Source: Turritopsis dohrnii (taxonomy: Eukaryota > Cnidaria > Hydrozoa > Anthoathecata > Oceaniidae). From it: DNA of 64,000 nt. Shown piece after piece: positions 35,474-47,349 of the stretch. A program made the position numbers and the translations under genes. Position 1 is the stretch's first letter, and the number at the start of each line of letters is the position of its first letter. The notes below the pieces were generated by a model. It made no database searches and was not told the DNA's origin. It saw only the letters and a program-made list of their open reading frames with translations. The DNA lies in the NCBI GenBank assembly GCA_027922465.2, contig BQMF02000048.1:186001-250000 (forward strand), read 5' to 3'.

Positions 35474-36884
35474 AATTAACTATGATTTAACATCATTATG
35501 AACTTTAAAGTGACTATCTGATCATCTTGTTTATATCTTCTGTTTTGTTGATGAAACATATGGCCTAATTTTAGTTAATGGATTTCATTTTATGGCCTAT
35601 ATTTTTTGATTTTATTGATTTGAGTGACTTCAAAGTAATCAATTTACTTTTGTCTTTGTCAAGGAAAGTCCCATTTTGTTTTGGCATATGAAAGCAGTCT
35701 TTGCAGTCTTCATTATTAGTTCATTATGTTAGTTTTATTATACTGTGTGCTATTTTTAAAAAATTTACTTTTGATGTAAAGTGTGATGGTAATTTTTTCC
35801 ACACTTGTATATGTTTTTTGAAGTCTGATTTCTTGTGATTCAGAGAAAGTCCATAAAATTTATTCTTCAATTGTCTCATCCTCAGAACAAATGTCTGTTG
35901 TTACTTTGATTTTATTTTTTTGACATCACTATAATCCAGCCGGCAATATCTCAAAAACAAAACCATCTTTATTTTAAAAGAATGATGACCACTTTGTTTT
36001 GGTTTCATAAACACCCTACCACTTCTTTCTACTTCGAATTATTAAGGCCCTATTTATTCCATCCTTAACACAAAATGTGTGTTGAGGCTAAAGAACACAG
36101 ACAATGAGAAGTGAAGTGCAAGGAATTAATGTCATCGTTCAACGCAGTTTTTGCCGAGAAAATAAGTGTATTCGAAACTTTCTCATCAAAGTTCTTTGCG
36201 TTGAATACGCGGACCTGCACTAGACAGAGGCGGCAACATAAATTAAGTGGATAAATTTTTGCGTAGATAAAATTTAGACTGCAAACAGAATTCTGCATCT
36301 AGTATAATCGGTTTACATTTTGGCTAACGGAAATCTTAGTGTTACGATTAAGTGGTAGCTAATTCGCGTACTATAAGTGGCGTGAAACTTTGGGGAAATA
36401 TATAGTCGCATCTATGCGAATCTTGTTTTAACTTTGGTTTAACTTCAAACAAAAGACGATTACATATACTTTTCATGTTAGTAAACAACATTTTCTGCTC
36501 TTCTGCTGCAGCCATTTTTAAACACTTCTAAACTCTTTACTTTCTTTATTTCTTACCTGTAAACAAATAACTAAATAAAGTATTTACTTTCCAGCACACT
36601 TTCCTACTGCAAACATGTACTAAATACCTCTGTAAACTTTCTTTACTTTTCAGTGAGTTTGTACTGTACATGCACAGAAATATGCTTTCTCCCACTCAAT
36701 CTCGCAAGCATTTTGTGCTGAAAAACATAAAACAGACTTCTTGTTTGCCAACACTGTTTCTGACTTGATATTGGTCCAAGTATTGATCGAAGATTAAAGG
36801 TTTTTGTAATAAGAAATTCACCCAGTCTTGCTTCGTGCTCAACCAAATTCACCTTCGTCTGCTTCTGTCTGTAGACTAACGAAT
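35474..36884. other. Non-coding, no feature seen
   Basis: AT- and T-rich sequence downstream of the OB-fold frame. No terminal hairpin or reading frame could be supported. Confidence 0.4.
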
Positions 36885-39861
36885 TAACTAACCGATTCCG
36901 CTGCCATCGATTTTTGATTTTCGGCAGCCAATCAAAATGGCGAAAAAAAATTTCTTGCGTTTTGATTGGCTTAAAGAAAACTAACGTTAGATCCTCCGTA
37001 ATCGTGAATGTGTCTTGCGTGGTCTAACCGCCGCTATATGAGCACGATTAAGAACATTTTCACCGTAAATTTTAAAAAAACACAACACTTTCTAAGTTAA
37101 ATGTGTTGCACACAACGCGGATTATTATAATAAGACTAGTAGTAATGATGTACGCAAATACCGTGTCGAAAAAGGTGACGAAAAATATAATCAAGGTGTG
37201 CAAACCCCGTGACGAAAAATTGAATCACCTGGGGATGCAACGCAATGGCTCCCCCGTGACGATAAAAAAATGCCCACGTGCTACTATATAATAATTGTAA
37301 AGAAGAGAATGGCCTCACGAAGAATATGACCACGATTAAGAAGATTTTGACTGTAAAGTTCAACAAAGTTTATCACTCTCAAAAAGTGGGATGCACACTC
37401 GCTATTATATATAAGATAGTATCCCGCCCGGGTAAAAACTTTTTACCGAACTTAACTTCAAAAAGGATGGGTCAAAAATGCCTTTCCCGTGAACGATCCC
37501 CGTGATGAAAATTTCAATTTAGGAATTGGAAACAGAAAATTTAACCATGTTGTAGAGCTCGAAAAACTGATCAAAAAAATGTATAGGATCGTTTCGCTAC
37601 GACCAACCGTTAGAGAGATATGGATGATCAAAGATTTCGATGACGTTATATCCGCAGTACCAAATAAAATTTAGGCCCAAATGATGCGTCACCACATCAC
37701 CTGTATCGCTAACCCCAAAAAACATCAGTTATCCCTATTGGTTCTTGAGATATTTCCCCAAAAACATCGCGTTCGATTGGGGATGCAATGCAATGATTCC
37801 ACGTGATAATAAAAAACTGACGTCAAATGATGCCACATGCTTTTGGAATGATCGTGAAAAAAGTGTCTCTCGCATCTACGTGGTTTTACGCGCACATAAG
37901 AGGATGATGACCGTAAATTTAAACTAAATATATCACTCACTAAAATAAAAGTGGTATGCACAACGCGGATTATTATAATAAGATAGTATCTCGCATAAAA
38001 GTTTTTTACGACTTTAATTTCGAAAAGAATCTGCAGAAATACGACGCGTTCCCGTGTGTGTACCCCGTAACGAAGATTTTACTTACGGAATTGGAAATGG
38101 AAAGTGTACCCATGTTGTAGAGCTCGAAAAACTGAGCAAAAAAATGTATGGGATTGTTTCGCTACGACCAACCATTGCAGAGATATCAGCGATCAAAGAT
38201 TTTGATGACGTCATAGCCGCAGTGCCAAATAAAAGTTAGGTCCAAATGTTGCGTCACCCCATCACCCGTATCGCCGACCCTTAAAAACGTCAGTTATTCC
38301 TATTGGTTCTAGACATATTTCTCCAAAAACGTCGCGATCGATTGGGGATGCAATGCAATGAATCCGTCGTGATGAGGTAAAAAAACTGACGTCACGCCAA
38401 GTGCAATTATACTAATCGTCAATTATCAATGGTCTAACGAAAAAATGACCACGATTAAGAAGATTTTGACCGTAAATTAAAAAAAAAAAAACACTCTCTA
38501 AAATAAAAGTGGTATGCACAACGCGGATTAGTATATACTAGTATCCCGGGTAAAAAATTTTTACCGAAATTCGAAAACATTAGGTCAAATCCACCACTCC
38601 TGTGTACGTACCCCGTGACGAAAAAATAAATCATAGAATCGCAACTCAAAAGTGTACTCATGTTGTAGAGCTTGAAAAACTGAGCAAAAACATGTATGGG
38701 ATTGTTTCGCAACGACCAACCGTTGCAGAGATATCAGCGATCAAAGATTTTGATGACGTCATAGCCGCAGTGCCAAATAAAAGTCAGGTCCAAATGTTGC
38801 GTCACCCCATCACCCGTATCGCCGACCCTTAAAAACGTCAGTTATTCCTATATTGGTTCTAGACATATTTCCCCAAAAACGTCGCGATCGATTGGGGATG
38901 CAATGCAATGAATCCGCCGTGATAAGGTAAAAAAACTGACGTCACGCCAAGTGCAATTATACTAATCGTCAATTATCAATGGTCTAACGAAAAAATGACC
39001 ACGATTAAGAAGATTTTGACCGTAAATTTTAAAAAAAAAAACAACACTCTCTAAAATAAAAGTGGTATGCACAACGCGGATTAGTATATACTAGTATCCC
39101 GGGTAAAAAATTTTTACCGAAATTCGAAAACATTAGGTCAAATCCACCACTCCTGTGTACGTACCCCGTGACGAAAAAATAAATCATAGAATCGCAACTC
39201 AAAAGTGTACTCATGTTGTAGAGCTTGAAAAACTGAGCAAAAACATGTATGGGATTGTTTCGCAACGACCAACCGTTGCAGAGACATCGTCGGTCAAAGA
39301 TTGTGATGACGTCATATTCGCAGTACCAAATAAAATTTAGGACCAAATGTTGCGTCACTCCATCACCCGTATCGCGGACCCTTAAAAACGTCAGTTATTC
39401 CTATTGGTTCTAGACATATTTCCCCAAAAACGTCGCGATCATAAAAAACTGATGTCAAATGCCAGGCGTCGATCGCCACCCACGTTCAGTATGCGTTGTG
39501 TCGCAGAATTTGACTCGTGTAAAAGTTTCTTTTCAGGCATTAATTTTCATAAGCAGCACGTATATAAACCTGTGTTTCTTCGTGAAAACAACTGCGATAA
39601 TGATAATCGGTTATTAACGAACTTATTTTTTGGAAATCGTCAACCAATCAAATTGGCGAAAAAATAATTTCTTGCGTTTTGATTGGTTTAAAAATTCAGA
39701 CGTCACACTTAGATTACGTAACATTAAAAAGAGTGTCTGTCGCTCTGCGTGGTTTTACGACGAAAAGGGAAAAAATAAGAAGGATTTGCCCGTTAAAGAA
39801 AAAGTAAATATGTCACTCTCTAAATTAAAAGTGGGATGCACAACGCGAATTAGTATAATAA
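36885..39861 (-). mobile_element. Head-to-tail array of about six non-autonomous Helitrons
   Basis: Read on the minus strand, units begin with a T-TATA-rich start then AATCCGCGTTGTGCATACC. Well-preserved units end with a hairpin GGTAAAAA/TTTTTTACC, CGGGATA and CTAG. Boundaries by eye: unit 1 ~36885-37135, unit 2 37136-37416 (short), unit 3 37417-37983, unit 4 37984-38537, unit 5 38538-39090, unit 6 39091 to ~39861. Units 4-6 are nearly identical over long stretches, so the array grew recently. Units 1 and 6 share an extra hairpin segment, CCAATCAAA...TTTTGATTGG (36931-36966, 39645-39690). Direct unit-to-unit joins without spacer are what rolling-circle read-through would leave. A central ~100-bp module is shared with Helitron copy C at 3.7-4.2 kb. 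Confidence 0.85.
37489..39340 (+). other. Recurrent 61-codon frame in Helitron array units
   Basis: Four units carry the same short frame on the strand opposite to the Helitron: 37489-37674, 38054-38239, 38602-38832 (extended) and 39155-39340. The shared core is THVVELEKLS followed by MYGIV and RPTVAEIS. The copies differ by substitutions with few frame-breaking changes. It might be a captured exon, a structural DNA constraint, or simple recency of duplication. I recognise no protein family. Confidence 0.35.
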
Positions 39862-40864
39862 CATATAATAAAAATTGACACAAATTCAGGAAGTCAAAAC
39901 GTGATAGCACCAACAAAGTTGTGCTTGTATTATACTGGCTGGCCATTCTATGCAGAGTTAAAAACGTTTTACTTCCTAAAAAGTGTATATAAAATTTTGT
40001 CAGTGGCAAGAAGACTTAACTTGAATTAATACAGATATACATAGATTTTGTGTTTATACAATGAAAAAGCCAATGATACAAGGTTTTTTTTCCATTGAAT
40101 TATTTCAGCCCAGTTATTGTTCATTAAAAGTTTCACATAATCCAATTGATATAGTAAGTAAGATATATATATTTATTAATTTATGGTAGCTACATATTTA
40201 CGATAAAATTTAAACGATTTCCAACAAGGAAATAAGTTCACTAGTAAAAAGTTCTTTAAAAAAGAGGTAATAAAAGAACATTTAAAAAAATTGTTCCAGC
40301 TTGCAAGATTTAAAATGGAAGAATAGTTAAGTTTCAACGGCAATACTAGCACAACTGGCCTACAGTGGGCATTATTGCTATTAAAACTGAAATATTCTTA
40401 TGAAGAAGTAGTAAAAAGAAAAAGAAAATAAATCTACTTTAATCTAGAGGTTATGCTATGATATGAACTCTTGAATAAATCAGAATTGATTGAAGTTTTA
40501 TTACTTTCTCCTTGTTACTATTGTGTTGAAAAATGAAGACTGTAGATTTCAATTATCATATTAACATATAATATAAAAATCTTCCACTTCTTGAAACCAC
40601 AGTGACAATGAAAATTCATTATGCTTCTACAGAAGAGTCTATAATATAATATTCATAATATTCACCGAATAAATATACCATGACATAAACTATAGTAAAT
40701 GTTATACCATACTTTAACATCATCATATTACATACTTTAATCATCATGCAATAGCATAACCCCTTAGAATTTTCCCCACTCTCTCCCCACAAAAATAAAT
40801 AAGATCCTTGAACCTGGATAGATGAATAACATCGAGTCACTGAATTAACATTAACTGTTTTTTT
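39862..40864. other. Non-coding; likely Helentron 2 3' flank
   Basis: AT-rich sequence between the Helitron array and the end of the Helentron 2 endonuclease. The terminus of Helentron 2 should lie here but was not resolved. Confidence 0.35.
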
Positions 40865-41447
40865 TTTCAGAGAGATTCTAATAGGTGCATGATCAGAAAA
40901 ATAGATGTGGTAAACAGAAACTGTAGTATCATAAGGTTGGATGACAGATTTTTTTTATGTACACATGATTAAGCACAGGTCCAGCTATATGCGTTGATTA
41001 TAAGACAAGTTGCTCATATTCTCCAAAGATATTACTTATATTGTCGTTTGGATTGTCATTGAATTCCCCAGTTATAACGTCTATTTCATTGGCATTGGTG
41101 AGATATCCTTAAAGCTCGTGAAAAGTTGACATTGCTGTATCATTTCTTCTGTGTAAAAGCAGTACTCTGAGACTTTCATTTTGAATAAACATTTGGTAAA
41201 TTGATGCTCCTTGACAATAAAACTCTTCAAAAACCCTAATGTTGCGATCAAATAAGAATGCAAGACTTGGATATTTGTACGATTTGTTATTATATCTTCC
41301 TAGGAATCCTTCTAAAAAAACTTCATCTTTGTTTGTCATTTGCGTTTTGGTTAAAAGCATATTATGACTTCCCATAAAACGTACAACTGCTTTAATGTTA
41401 TTAATATGTTTGTTCAGTGATCTCACAGTGCAAATTATCATGGACAA
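40865..41447 (-). pseudogene. Helentron 2 C-terminal endonuclease, decayed
   Basis: The frame 41447-41109 begins CTVRSLNKHINNIK and MLLTKTQMTN (LLLTET in Helentron 1). Downstream, in broken frames, DVITGEFNDNPND corresponds to the GDFN motif with Asp changed to Glu, and FSDHAPIRISL near 40870 to the final SDH motif. The loss of the catalytic Asp and the frame breaks make it non-functional. Confidence 0.8.
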
Positions 41448-41742
41448 TGTATCATCAGCAATGTTGGTAGTTTTAAACTCAAGATTTTTGTTTTCCCTTA
41501 GGTATTCCTACTCATTTTTTGTTCGAGAGTCAGCTAAAATTGCTGTCGTTTTTTGACTCTCCAATAATAATCCTTGTAAGGAAGTAGAGAAGAAGTAAAG
41601 AAGTAGTAACCCTGCTTAAAGCAACGTAAATTTTTCCCTAGTTAAATGATTTTTGTTTTAATAAATCAAAACTGATTACGACGTACGAGCTCAAGCCTTG
41701 AACTTTGTGGACTGTGCACGCCCATGCTAGAGTAAGAGAAAT

Positions 41743-43020
41743 TTATTTCCTTTTTACTACGGGGGATGCCTCCTTCTTAGGGCTAATTTTTATATCTGTT
41801 GTTACACGTTCAATCGGAACAGCATCAATCTGCCTACCAAAAGCATCAGTACTTATTTTAGAATGGCCAGCCTTTAAATCATCAAATTTTATGTAGATCA
41901 TTTTTACTGAGTTGTTTTCTCTTGCAATGTATCTAATCGTGCCAATTTGGCCGTTAATCAGTTTGTCACTTACATCTAAATTTGATGTTAGCATTACCCT
42001 TACACCAATTTTGAAAATCGGCTCAAAACATAAACCATTAGTTTGACTCTGGCTTAAGTTCAGTATTTTGTCATAAATGTGGTTTGGAACTCCTTTAGGT
42101 ACTTGGTCTAAAGCCTGTATAGTATAAAGAGTCTCCAAGTTGTTCCAAGATAAAGTTGTTATGTTGGTTCGCTGGCTCATTTTCAGCAAATATATGAGGG
42201 GCTTCCTTAGGATAGTTTTCATTTTCTTTAGATATAAATCTTGATTTTAATATTTCTTCATCATATAAAGTAACAATTTTAACCCGAATGTTGTTCAAAA
42301 ATTCAATGAAGGCGTTGTCTCCTCGTTGGCGCATTACTTCTGTAAGCTCACACATCTTAAATACCCGCGACAGATGATCAATGTTGTATAATTCATTATG
42401 ATAATCAGCAAAGATATAGTATCACTTTCCAAAAAAACTTTTTTCGAAATTTGGATTTATTTTGTGCATTTCTCAAAACTCAAAGGCTATTTGGTTCGAT
42501 TTTTGTAGCACAAAAAAGTATCGAAAATCCGTCCAACAGATAAAATAATAAAAAAACAGGCCCTGCATCACAGGAGGCAGTTGATATAAATCCCCAACAA
42601 CAATAATTGTCAAGCATGCAAATGGTTGCATGGAATTTCCAGAGTAACCTAAAATATCTAATAATGAATATGTAATAACAGTTCATTGGCTACCATAGAC
42701 ATTTCATCTGTAATTATTACCTTAAGCCCCTTTTATTTCAACCGCAATGAGCATCTCTTTTTATGAGAAAGTTTTGAAACTTGCGTGCCCCTACAATCAA
42801 TAGGTATTTCAAGTGCAGAATGAATTGTATTTTCAGTTATATTTACTGCAGCAACTCCTGTTAGTGCTAGGATCAAAACTTTAGGTTTTCTCGGATTCGC
42901 TGAACAGTAGTTCAAAGTCTTCTCAAGCATTGCAGCTATAGTTTTGATTAGATGTGATTTACCAGTACCAGCTCCACCAGTTATAAACAACTCCAAGGGT
43001 TCTACCTCATTGAAATTGGC
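41743..43020 (-). pseudogene. Helentron 2 Pif1-type helicase region
   Basis: Motif I is ELFITGGAGTGKSHLIK near 42990-42945, better conserved than in Helentron 1. Ia reads LALTGVAAVNITENTIHSAL. Motif II (DEMSMVANELLL) and motif III (VVGDLYQLPPV) lie in shifted frames at 42710-42580. The C-terminal frame has KIGVRVMLTSNLDVSDKLIN near 42010 and HKVQGLS followed by SRVT just past a stop at 41743. At least four frame breaks are present. Confidence 0.85.
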
Positions 43021-43674
43021 TACTACTTTGTGTCTGGCCTAAGAATTGATAATATTGAAAACTCTCCCTTTTTATAGTTTAGCTTTGAAATTAGATAATT
43101 GACTTCTTCATCAGTTGTTGTGCTCTGTGTTAGATGAATTCAAATCATTATGATACCTGTTATTTTGGATCTGAATATCTATGATTTCATCGGCATTTGT
43201 TTCATCTTCTTTTATAACTGATACATTTTAATCTGAGAGACCATCATTTGCTTGTTCAGCAAAGACATTCATTCTTGGTCTTAAAGTGAAATTTATTAAA
43301 ACTGCGTCAACTAGGTCGCCCCAAGGTTCATACCGAAGTGGGTGATTAATCTTACTTTTGTAAGTTTTAGTTTCACAACATAAGATCTCACATTCATTAC
43401 GAAAAGGGTAAAATAAAAGTAGTAAGTCGTGGGTACATGCTTCAGGCTGGGTAACACGGTTTGGAGTATGATGCCTAATAACTTTTCTAATACTACGAGA
43501 TTTCATTTTCCCTTGCGATGTCATAAACAGTATTGCTTTTGGATAACTGCATGGTACTTCACTGGAATCATCAAGGAGTACTTCTGGTTGAGAATCATTT
43601 TCATCAAAAATAGGATTTGTGTTTAATACTTACTAGGCTAAAAATGCAGCATAACAAATTGCATCAAGAACACC

Positions 43675-45400
43675 TTATTTACCACCTTTGAAATGCTTAT
43701 CTGGTCTTTCCATGTAACGGTCTAAATTGTTACGTTTGAATATGTTTGTGCTATCTTCTGGTAGCTCCCTTGGCTCTTCTTCACTTTTGCAAATTCTATA
43801 TCTTTTATCAGGCAAATTGCGATTCGCAAAGGTAACCACAGGAAAGGATTTTCTCAACCATAACTCTGGCATAAGTTGGTAAACTGCCTCTTGCACAGAA
43901 CATTGTCTGTGAGATAAAAATGCAAAAGCTAATTTTTCATCTTTTCCTTGAAATTTAACTTCTGGCCTTCTTCTGCAGCCTTTTCCATTGCCACAGAGGA
44001 ATCTGTTTCAGCTTTTGAAAAATAAGAGCACATATATGAGACAGCCTTATAATAGTTAAAAACTGGTTATCCATATTGGCTTCCCACGCCTCTAAGAATT
44101 TTATTTTGTCAGTGTCAGGCAATGATTCCTCTAATGTCTCAGCACAAATTGTTCTATCAGTGAAAAATCAACCATAATGAAATCTACATAGGAACATTCT
44201 TATACTTTCGGCAAGATATTGAGTGCTTGTGAATTTGATATTGACTAACTAGTTCATATAATTGAGGTTCATTTGGTTCATCCAGCAAGTCTGCCCTGAC
44301 AATAGAATCAATGAATTCTAAATACATATCTTTAGTTTCAAGTGTAAAAACAAGTAGATCTTTCACCCAATTAAATGAATGGACATGCGGAGACCCTCTA
44401 AATTGAAATTCCACTTTAATGATATAAATATCTACTTTTCCAAGTGGACCTTCTTTATGCAAAATAATTTCTTTGAAAAATGTTTCAACTCTAAATTGGA
44501 AATCCCTGGCAGTAAGAACAGAGTTAACATTTAATCTTCTGCATTTTTCATTGTATTTTAACTCCTTTTGAGTATCGAAACAATTTAGTTTATCAATAAT
44601 TGATGTCAGTTCAGCCCATTTCAAATCAGCACAAGATAAAGTGACAAAAAGTAGGCAGTCCTAGCTGTTTAACCATGGCGAATACATCATATAAGAATTT
44701 CTTCCAATACGCGGGGTATCTTTGGCTGATTTCATGAATGTGAACCCTTTGTCTTCTGAAATAAAAGAATGAACTTGTCTCTTTATTAGTTATTTTGCAA
44801 CTGTCCTGCATTGAAGGTTCCATTAACCTTAAATGCGGCAATATTCATTTGATTGTGGAGATTTATCTGTTGAACAACATAGTGCCCCAAAAATATGAAA
44901 TCCGCATTGGAGGAGAATCTTTGTGAGCAATTAAACAGCCTCTGGTTAAAAAATTTTTCACTGGAGACAATTGAATAGATCTAAGAACTTTGTACCCAAA
45001 CTTTCCCAGTGGCGGATCTAGAGGTATGTCGAAATTTGTGTAGGAGAGCATTAACATTATTGGTGAATTCAATTTAAATTACCAATGGGATTATTTGAAC
45101 ACTTTTCTTTTATGGTTAGATTGCTAACACTCTTCTACACAAATTTCGACATACCTCTAGATCCGCCACTGTTTCCTTTGGGTAGCAGCTAAGGGAACGC
45201 TTGTTCTTTGATTTCCCCTAGCGCAATATTCGAAAGGCTTTTATTCTCACTGTATATATTAGGAATCATAACCATTTCATCACTATTTATCCGGTAATTA
45301 TTCAAGGAATTTTCTTCTTCCTAATCTTCAATATCAATAGGAAATACATCCTTCTCTACAATTGAATCAATGTCTGTTAATGATAACAATTCTTTGTTTA
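43675..45400 (-). pseudogene. Helentron 2 Rep (HUH nuclease) region
   Basis: The pieces in order are LGKFGYKVLRSIQLSPVKNF (interrupted upstream by the MITE), YPAYWKKFLYDVFAMVKQLG, a frameshift into ADLKWAEL (motif 1), the HUH site RGSPHVHSFNW near 44390, and QEAVYQLMPELWLRKSF followed by SEEEPRELPEDS near 43800. The Y motif around 44050 is scrambled by frame changes. This region aligns piece by piece with Helentron 1 and was certainly once the same enzyme. Confidence 0.85.
45007..45171 (-). mobile_element. 165-bp hAT-like MITE, copy 2, inside Helentron 2
   Basis: It has the same termini and length as copy 1 (440-604), in reverse orientation, and is nearly identical across the interior. It is flanked by the 5-bp direct repeat TTTCC (45002-45006 and 45172-45176). 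Removing it together with one TTTCC restores a continuous Rep reading across the site, so it inserted after Helentron 2 was in place. Confidence 0.92.
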
Positions 45401-45415
45401 TGTTATCAACCTTAA

Positions 45416-46118
45416 TTAAAATACTTGAATAGAATGTGTTGTTGGTCTTAATGCATTTTTCACACGCTCAGGGTCAAATTCTTCAAAATGAATATGACCT
45501 TTGCATGCAAGTTTTCGCTTAAGCTTCACTGGTATCCCACCATTGACGTTATCTGGGAGTAGAAGACACTCACGAACTGCATCAGCACATACAGGGACAT
45601 TACAAATAGCTCCTTTGATCTTAGGTTGTTCACCTTTACCATGTGTGACAACAATTTTTTTAAATATCATACGTTTGGCAATTAAAATTTTCTCAAGGTG
45701 ATTGAGACACAAAATTTCTTTTGGAATTTCATCAAGCTCCTAATCTATTTTTAACAGCCTGACATGGAACTTGTTTCTTTTTAAGATATTTGTCGCATGT
45801 AAAACAAATGTAGTGACTGCCATCAAAACTTTCAACAAATGTGAATAAATAATGGAACTCAAATTCATATAAAGTTTCATCAAAATTCTTCACTGTTCTT
45901 TTATATAAGCAGCGGTTGCAAACAACACAAATAAAGTAAGGCCCTTCTTGTATTGCTCTTTTGAAGACTGAGATACGATCCTGATATAAAGTGCTTGGCC
46001 AATTGCTTTTGTTTGCAGCTTTTGTCTCTGGCAATTTCAGTTGCCTTGCGTTTACGGCACTTTTCTTTTGCAATGTCAGTAGCATTTCTTTGTCGACACT
46101 TTTCTTCTTCAACGTCAT
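45416..46118 (-). pseudogene. Helentron 2 zinc-binding and DUF6570-like region
   Basis: Frame 46118-45732 has two Cys pairs, YFICVVCNRCLYKR and ICFTCDKYLKKK, as expected for a zinc-binding module. After a stop the next frame (45712-45416) reads LNHLEKILIAKRMIFKKI, PKIKGAICNVPV and KLKRKLACKGHIHFEEF, the DUF6570-like segment that precedes Rep in animal Helitrons and that is also seen in Helentron 1 at 24125-24469. The role of this segment is unknown. Confidence 0.75.
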
Positions 46119-46189
46119 TTGATTTCTGATAACAGCACTTTTGCTTCTTAATTTCTATTGATTTACGCTTACGACATTTTTTTAAACTT

Positions 46190-46400
46190 TTTTAGAAGAA
46201 TTTTTCAGGCGACATTTTTCTTTAGCATTTTCAGAAGAATTGCGCAGACGACATTTTTCTTTAGCATTTTCAGAAGAACCGCGCAGACAACATTTTTCTT
46301 TAGCGCATTCAGAAGAATTGCGCAGTCGACACTTTTGTTTTTCTAAATCGGTAGACTTCCATTCTCGACAACTTTCTTTCTCAATAGTATTTTTTCTTAA
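46190..46400 (-). repeat. 45-bp coding repeats at the Helentron 2 N-terminus
   Basis: At least three tandem units on the minus strand encode RNSSENAKEKCRL-type 15-residue blocks, each with a Lys/Arg-rich half and one Cys. Related Arg/Lys/Glu-rich repeats stand before the Rep region in many Helitron-like proteins. They directly precede the zinc-binding region starting at 46118. Confidence 0.7.
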
Positions 46401-46677
46401 TTTTGGATAATTTGAATATAAACTGACTAATGGGTCAGATAATGAATTTCAAACTGTACATTTTCATCACTCCTTTCTTAGTAGTTTTCAATAATAAACA
46501 TCTCTAGTGATTTCTTGGTCTTAAATTTCATTAGAATAGAAAATCCATTTGAGCATGACCTCCCTTGAACATTTCTGCTTTGTACACTAAAGCACAAGCC
46601 TTTCAATAAGATCAGTACTCAATCATAATAGGAAGGGAAATTTTGCACAAACAGTACACTAGTTTTGTTGCTGCCAT

Positions 46678-46953
46678 TTATGCAGCCAATTTTGTCATCA
46701 GCATAATGAATATCAATAGACCAATTGAGTACATATAAAGTACCCCCCCCCCCCCCCCCCCCCCCCACCCACCCACCCCTCCACCCCTTTTAATAATAAA
46801 ATCTACATCATAGGATGTCCAATGTCCCGGGCTTTTAACATGAATAAATGGGACTGACATTAGAGAACAGCATGTACACTGTTGACCAGCAGATTCACCA
46901 AACATTTGATGTCCTTGATGAATAGACCCTAGTATGGCTTTTAAAGCAGACAT
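46678..46953 (-). pseudogene. Cysteine-protease-like N-terminal segment of Helentron 2
   Basis: The minus-strand frame contains GSIHQGHQMFGESAGQQCTC followed by about 20 residues, WTSYDVDFIIKRG and, after a glycine run, VLYMYS. The spacing (Gln, then a G-Q-C core, then W...D and G..LY) resembles the tegument-type/OTU-like cysteine peptidase domain found at the N-terminus of some Helitron and Helentron proteins; the Cys of QQC would be the nucleophile. The identification rests on remembered family patterns, so it is moderate. A long G run on this strand (46743-46787) expands the glycine stretch and probably destroys the fold. Confidence 0.5.
46743..46787. repeat. Poly-C tract (G-rich on the Helentron sense strand)
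   Basis: Twenty-four consecutive C are followed by ACCC units, giving a G run plus GGGT repeats on the minus strand. It lies inside the protease-like segment and can form a G-quadruplex on the sense strand. Its exact length may be unreliable, because long homopolymers are hard to sequence. Confidence 0.85.
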
Positions 46954-47175
46954 ATCAATTAGTCATAGTTTAAAAATATATGTTTGGACAGAGATTTTAT
47001 AAAAAATTATATTGGTGATACAAATATAATATATACGTTACGGGGAATATGATAAATTGGGAATTATGCATATTTTCAGGTTATTATGCATATTTACCAA
47101 AACTTGGTTTCTCTTTCTCGGGATAAATTCACAACTAGCACAGCAGGAATCGTCGATATTGCTGATGTCCCTTTA

Positions 47176-47349
47176 ATTAATATATCACTACGAGAATGCG
47201 CGGGGAAAGTCATCGTTATCTGGCGGGCAAGGCTACAAGCTGTGCAACTGTAAAGCAGCTTGTCCAAACAATTCGTGCTCGTGTAGAAAAGCTAAAAAAC
47301 TGTGTACTTGTAAGTGCCACAGCAGCTTACCATGTGACAATAAATAAGA
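47176..47349 (+). pseudogene. Cys-rich CXC-like C-terminal fragment, probably transposon-derived
   Basis: A short + frame closed by TAA at 47347 encodes CNCKAACPNNSCSCRKAKKL and continues CTCKCHSS..CDNK. This CxC...C.C...C...C.CH pattern is found at the C-terminus of several transposase/integrase-derived animal proteins (KRAB-A-domain-2/Ginger-like), which fits the setting. The rest of that protein is not nearby. Only the Cys-rich end is supported. Confidence 0.45.

Larger units (their letters stand above)
40865..46960 (-). mobile_element. Helentron 2, decayed, with N-terminal extension
   Basis: A minus-strand element of about 6.1 kb. In order it contains a cysteine-protease-like segment, Lys/Arg/Cys-rich repeats, a zinc-binding and DUF6570-like region, Rep, Pif1 helicase and an endonuclease. 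It is more broken than Helentron 1: nearly every domain needs one or more frame changes, and a 165-bp MITE sits in Rep (45007-45171). Protein similarity to Helentron 1 is clear throughout, but many residues differ, so these are different subfamilies rather than a recent duplication. Confidence 0.88.
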
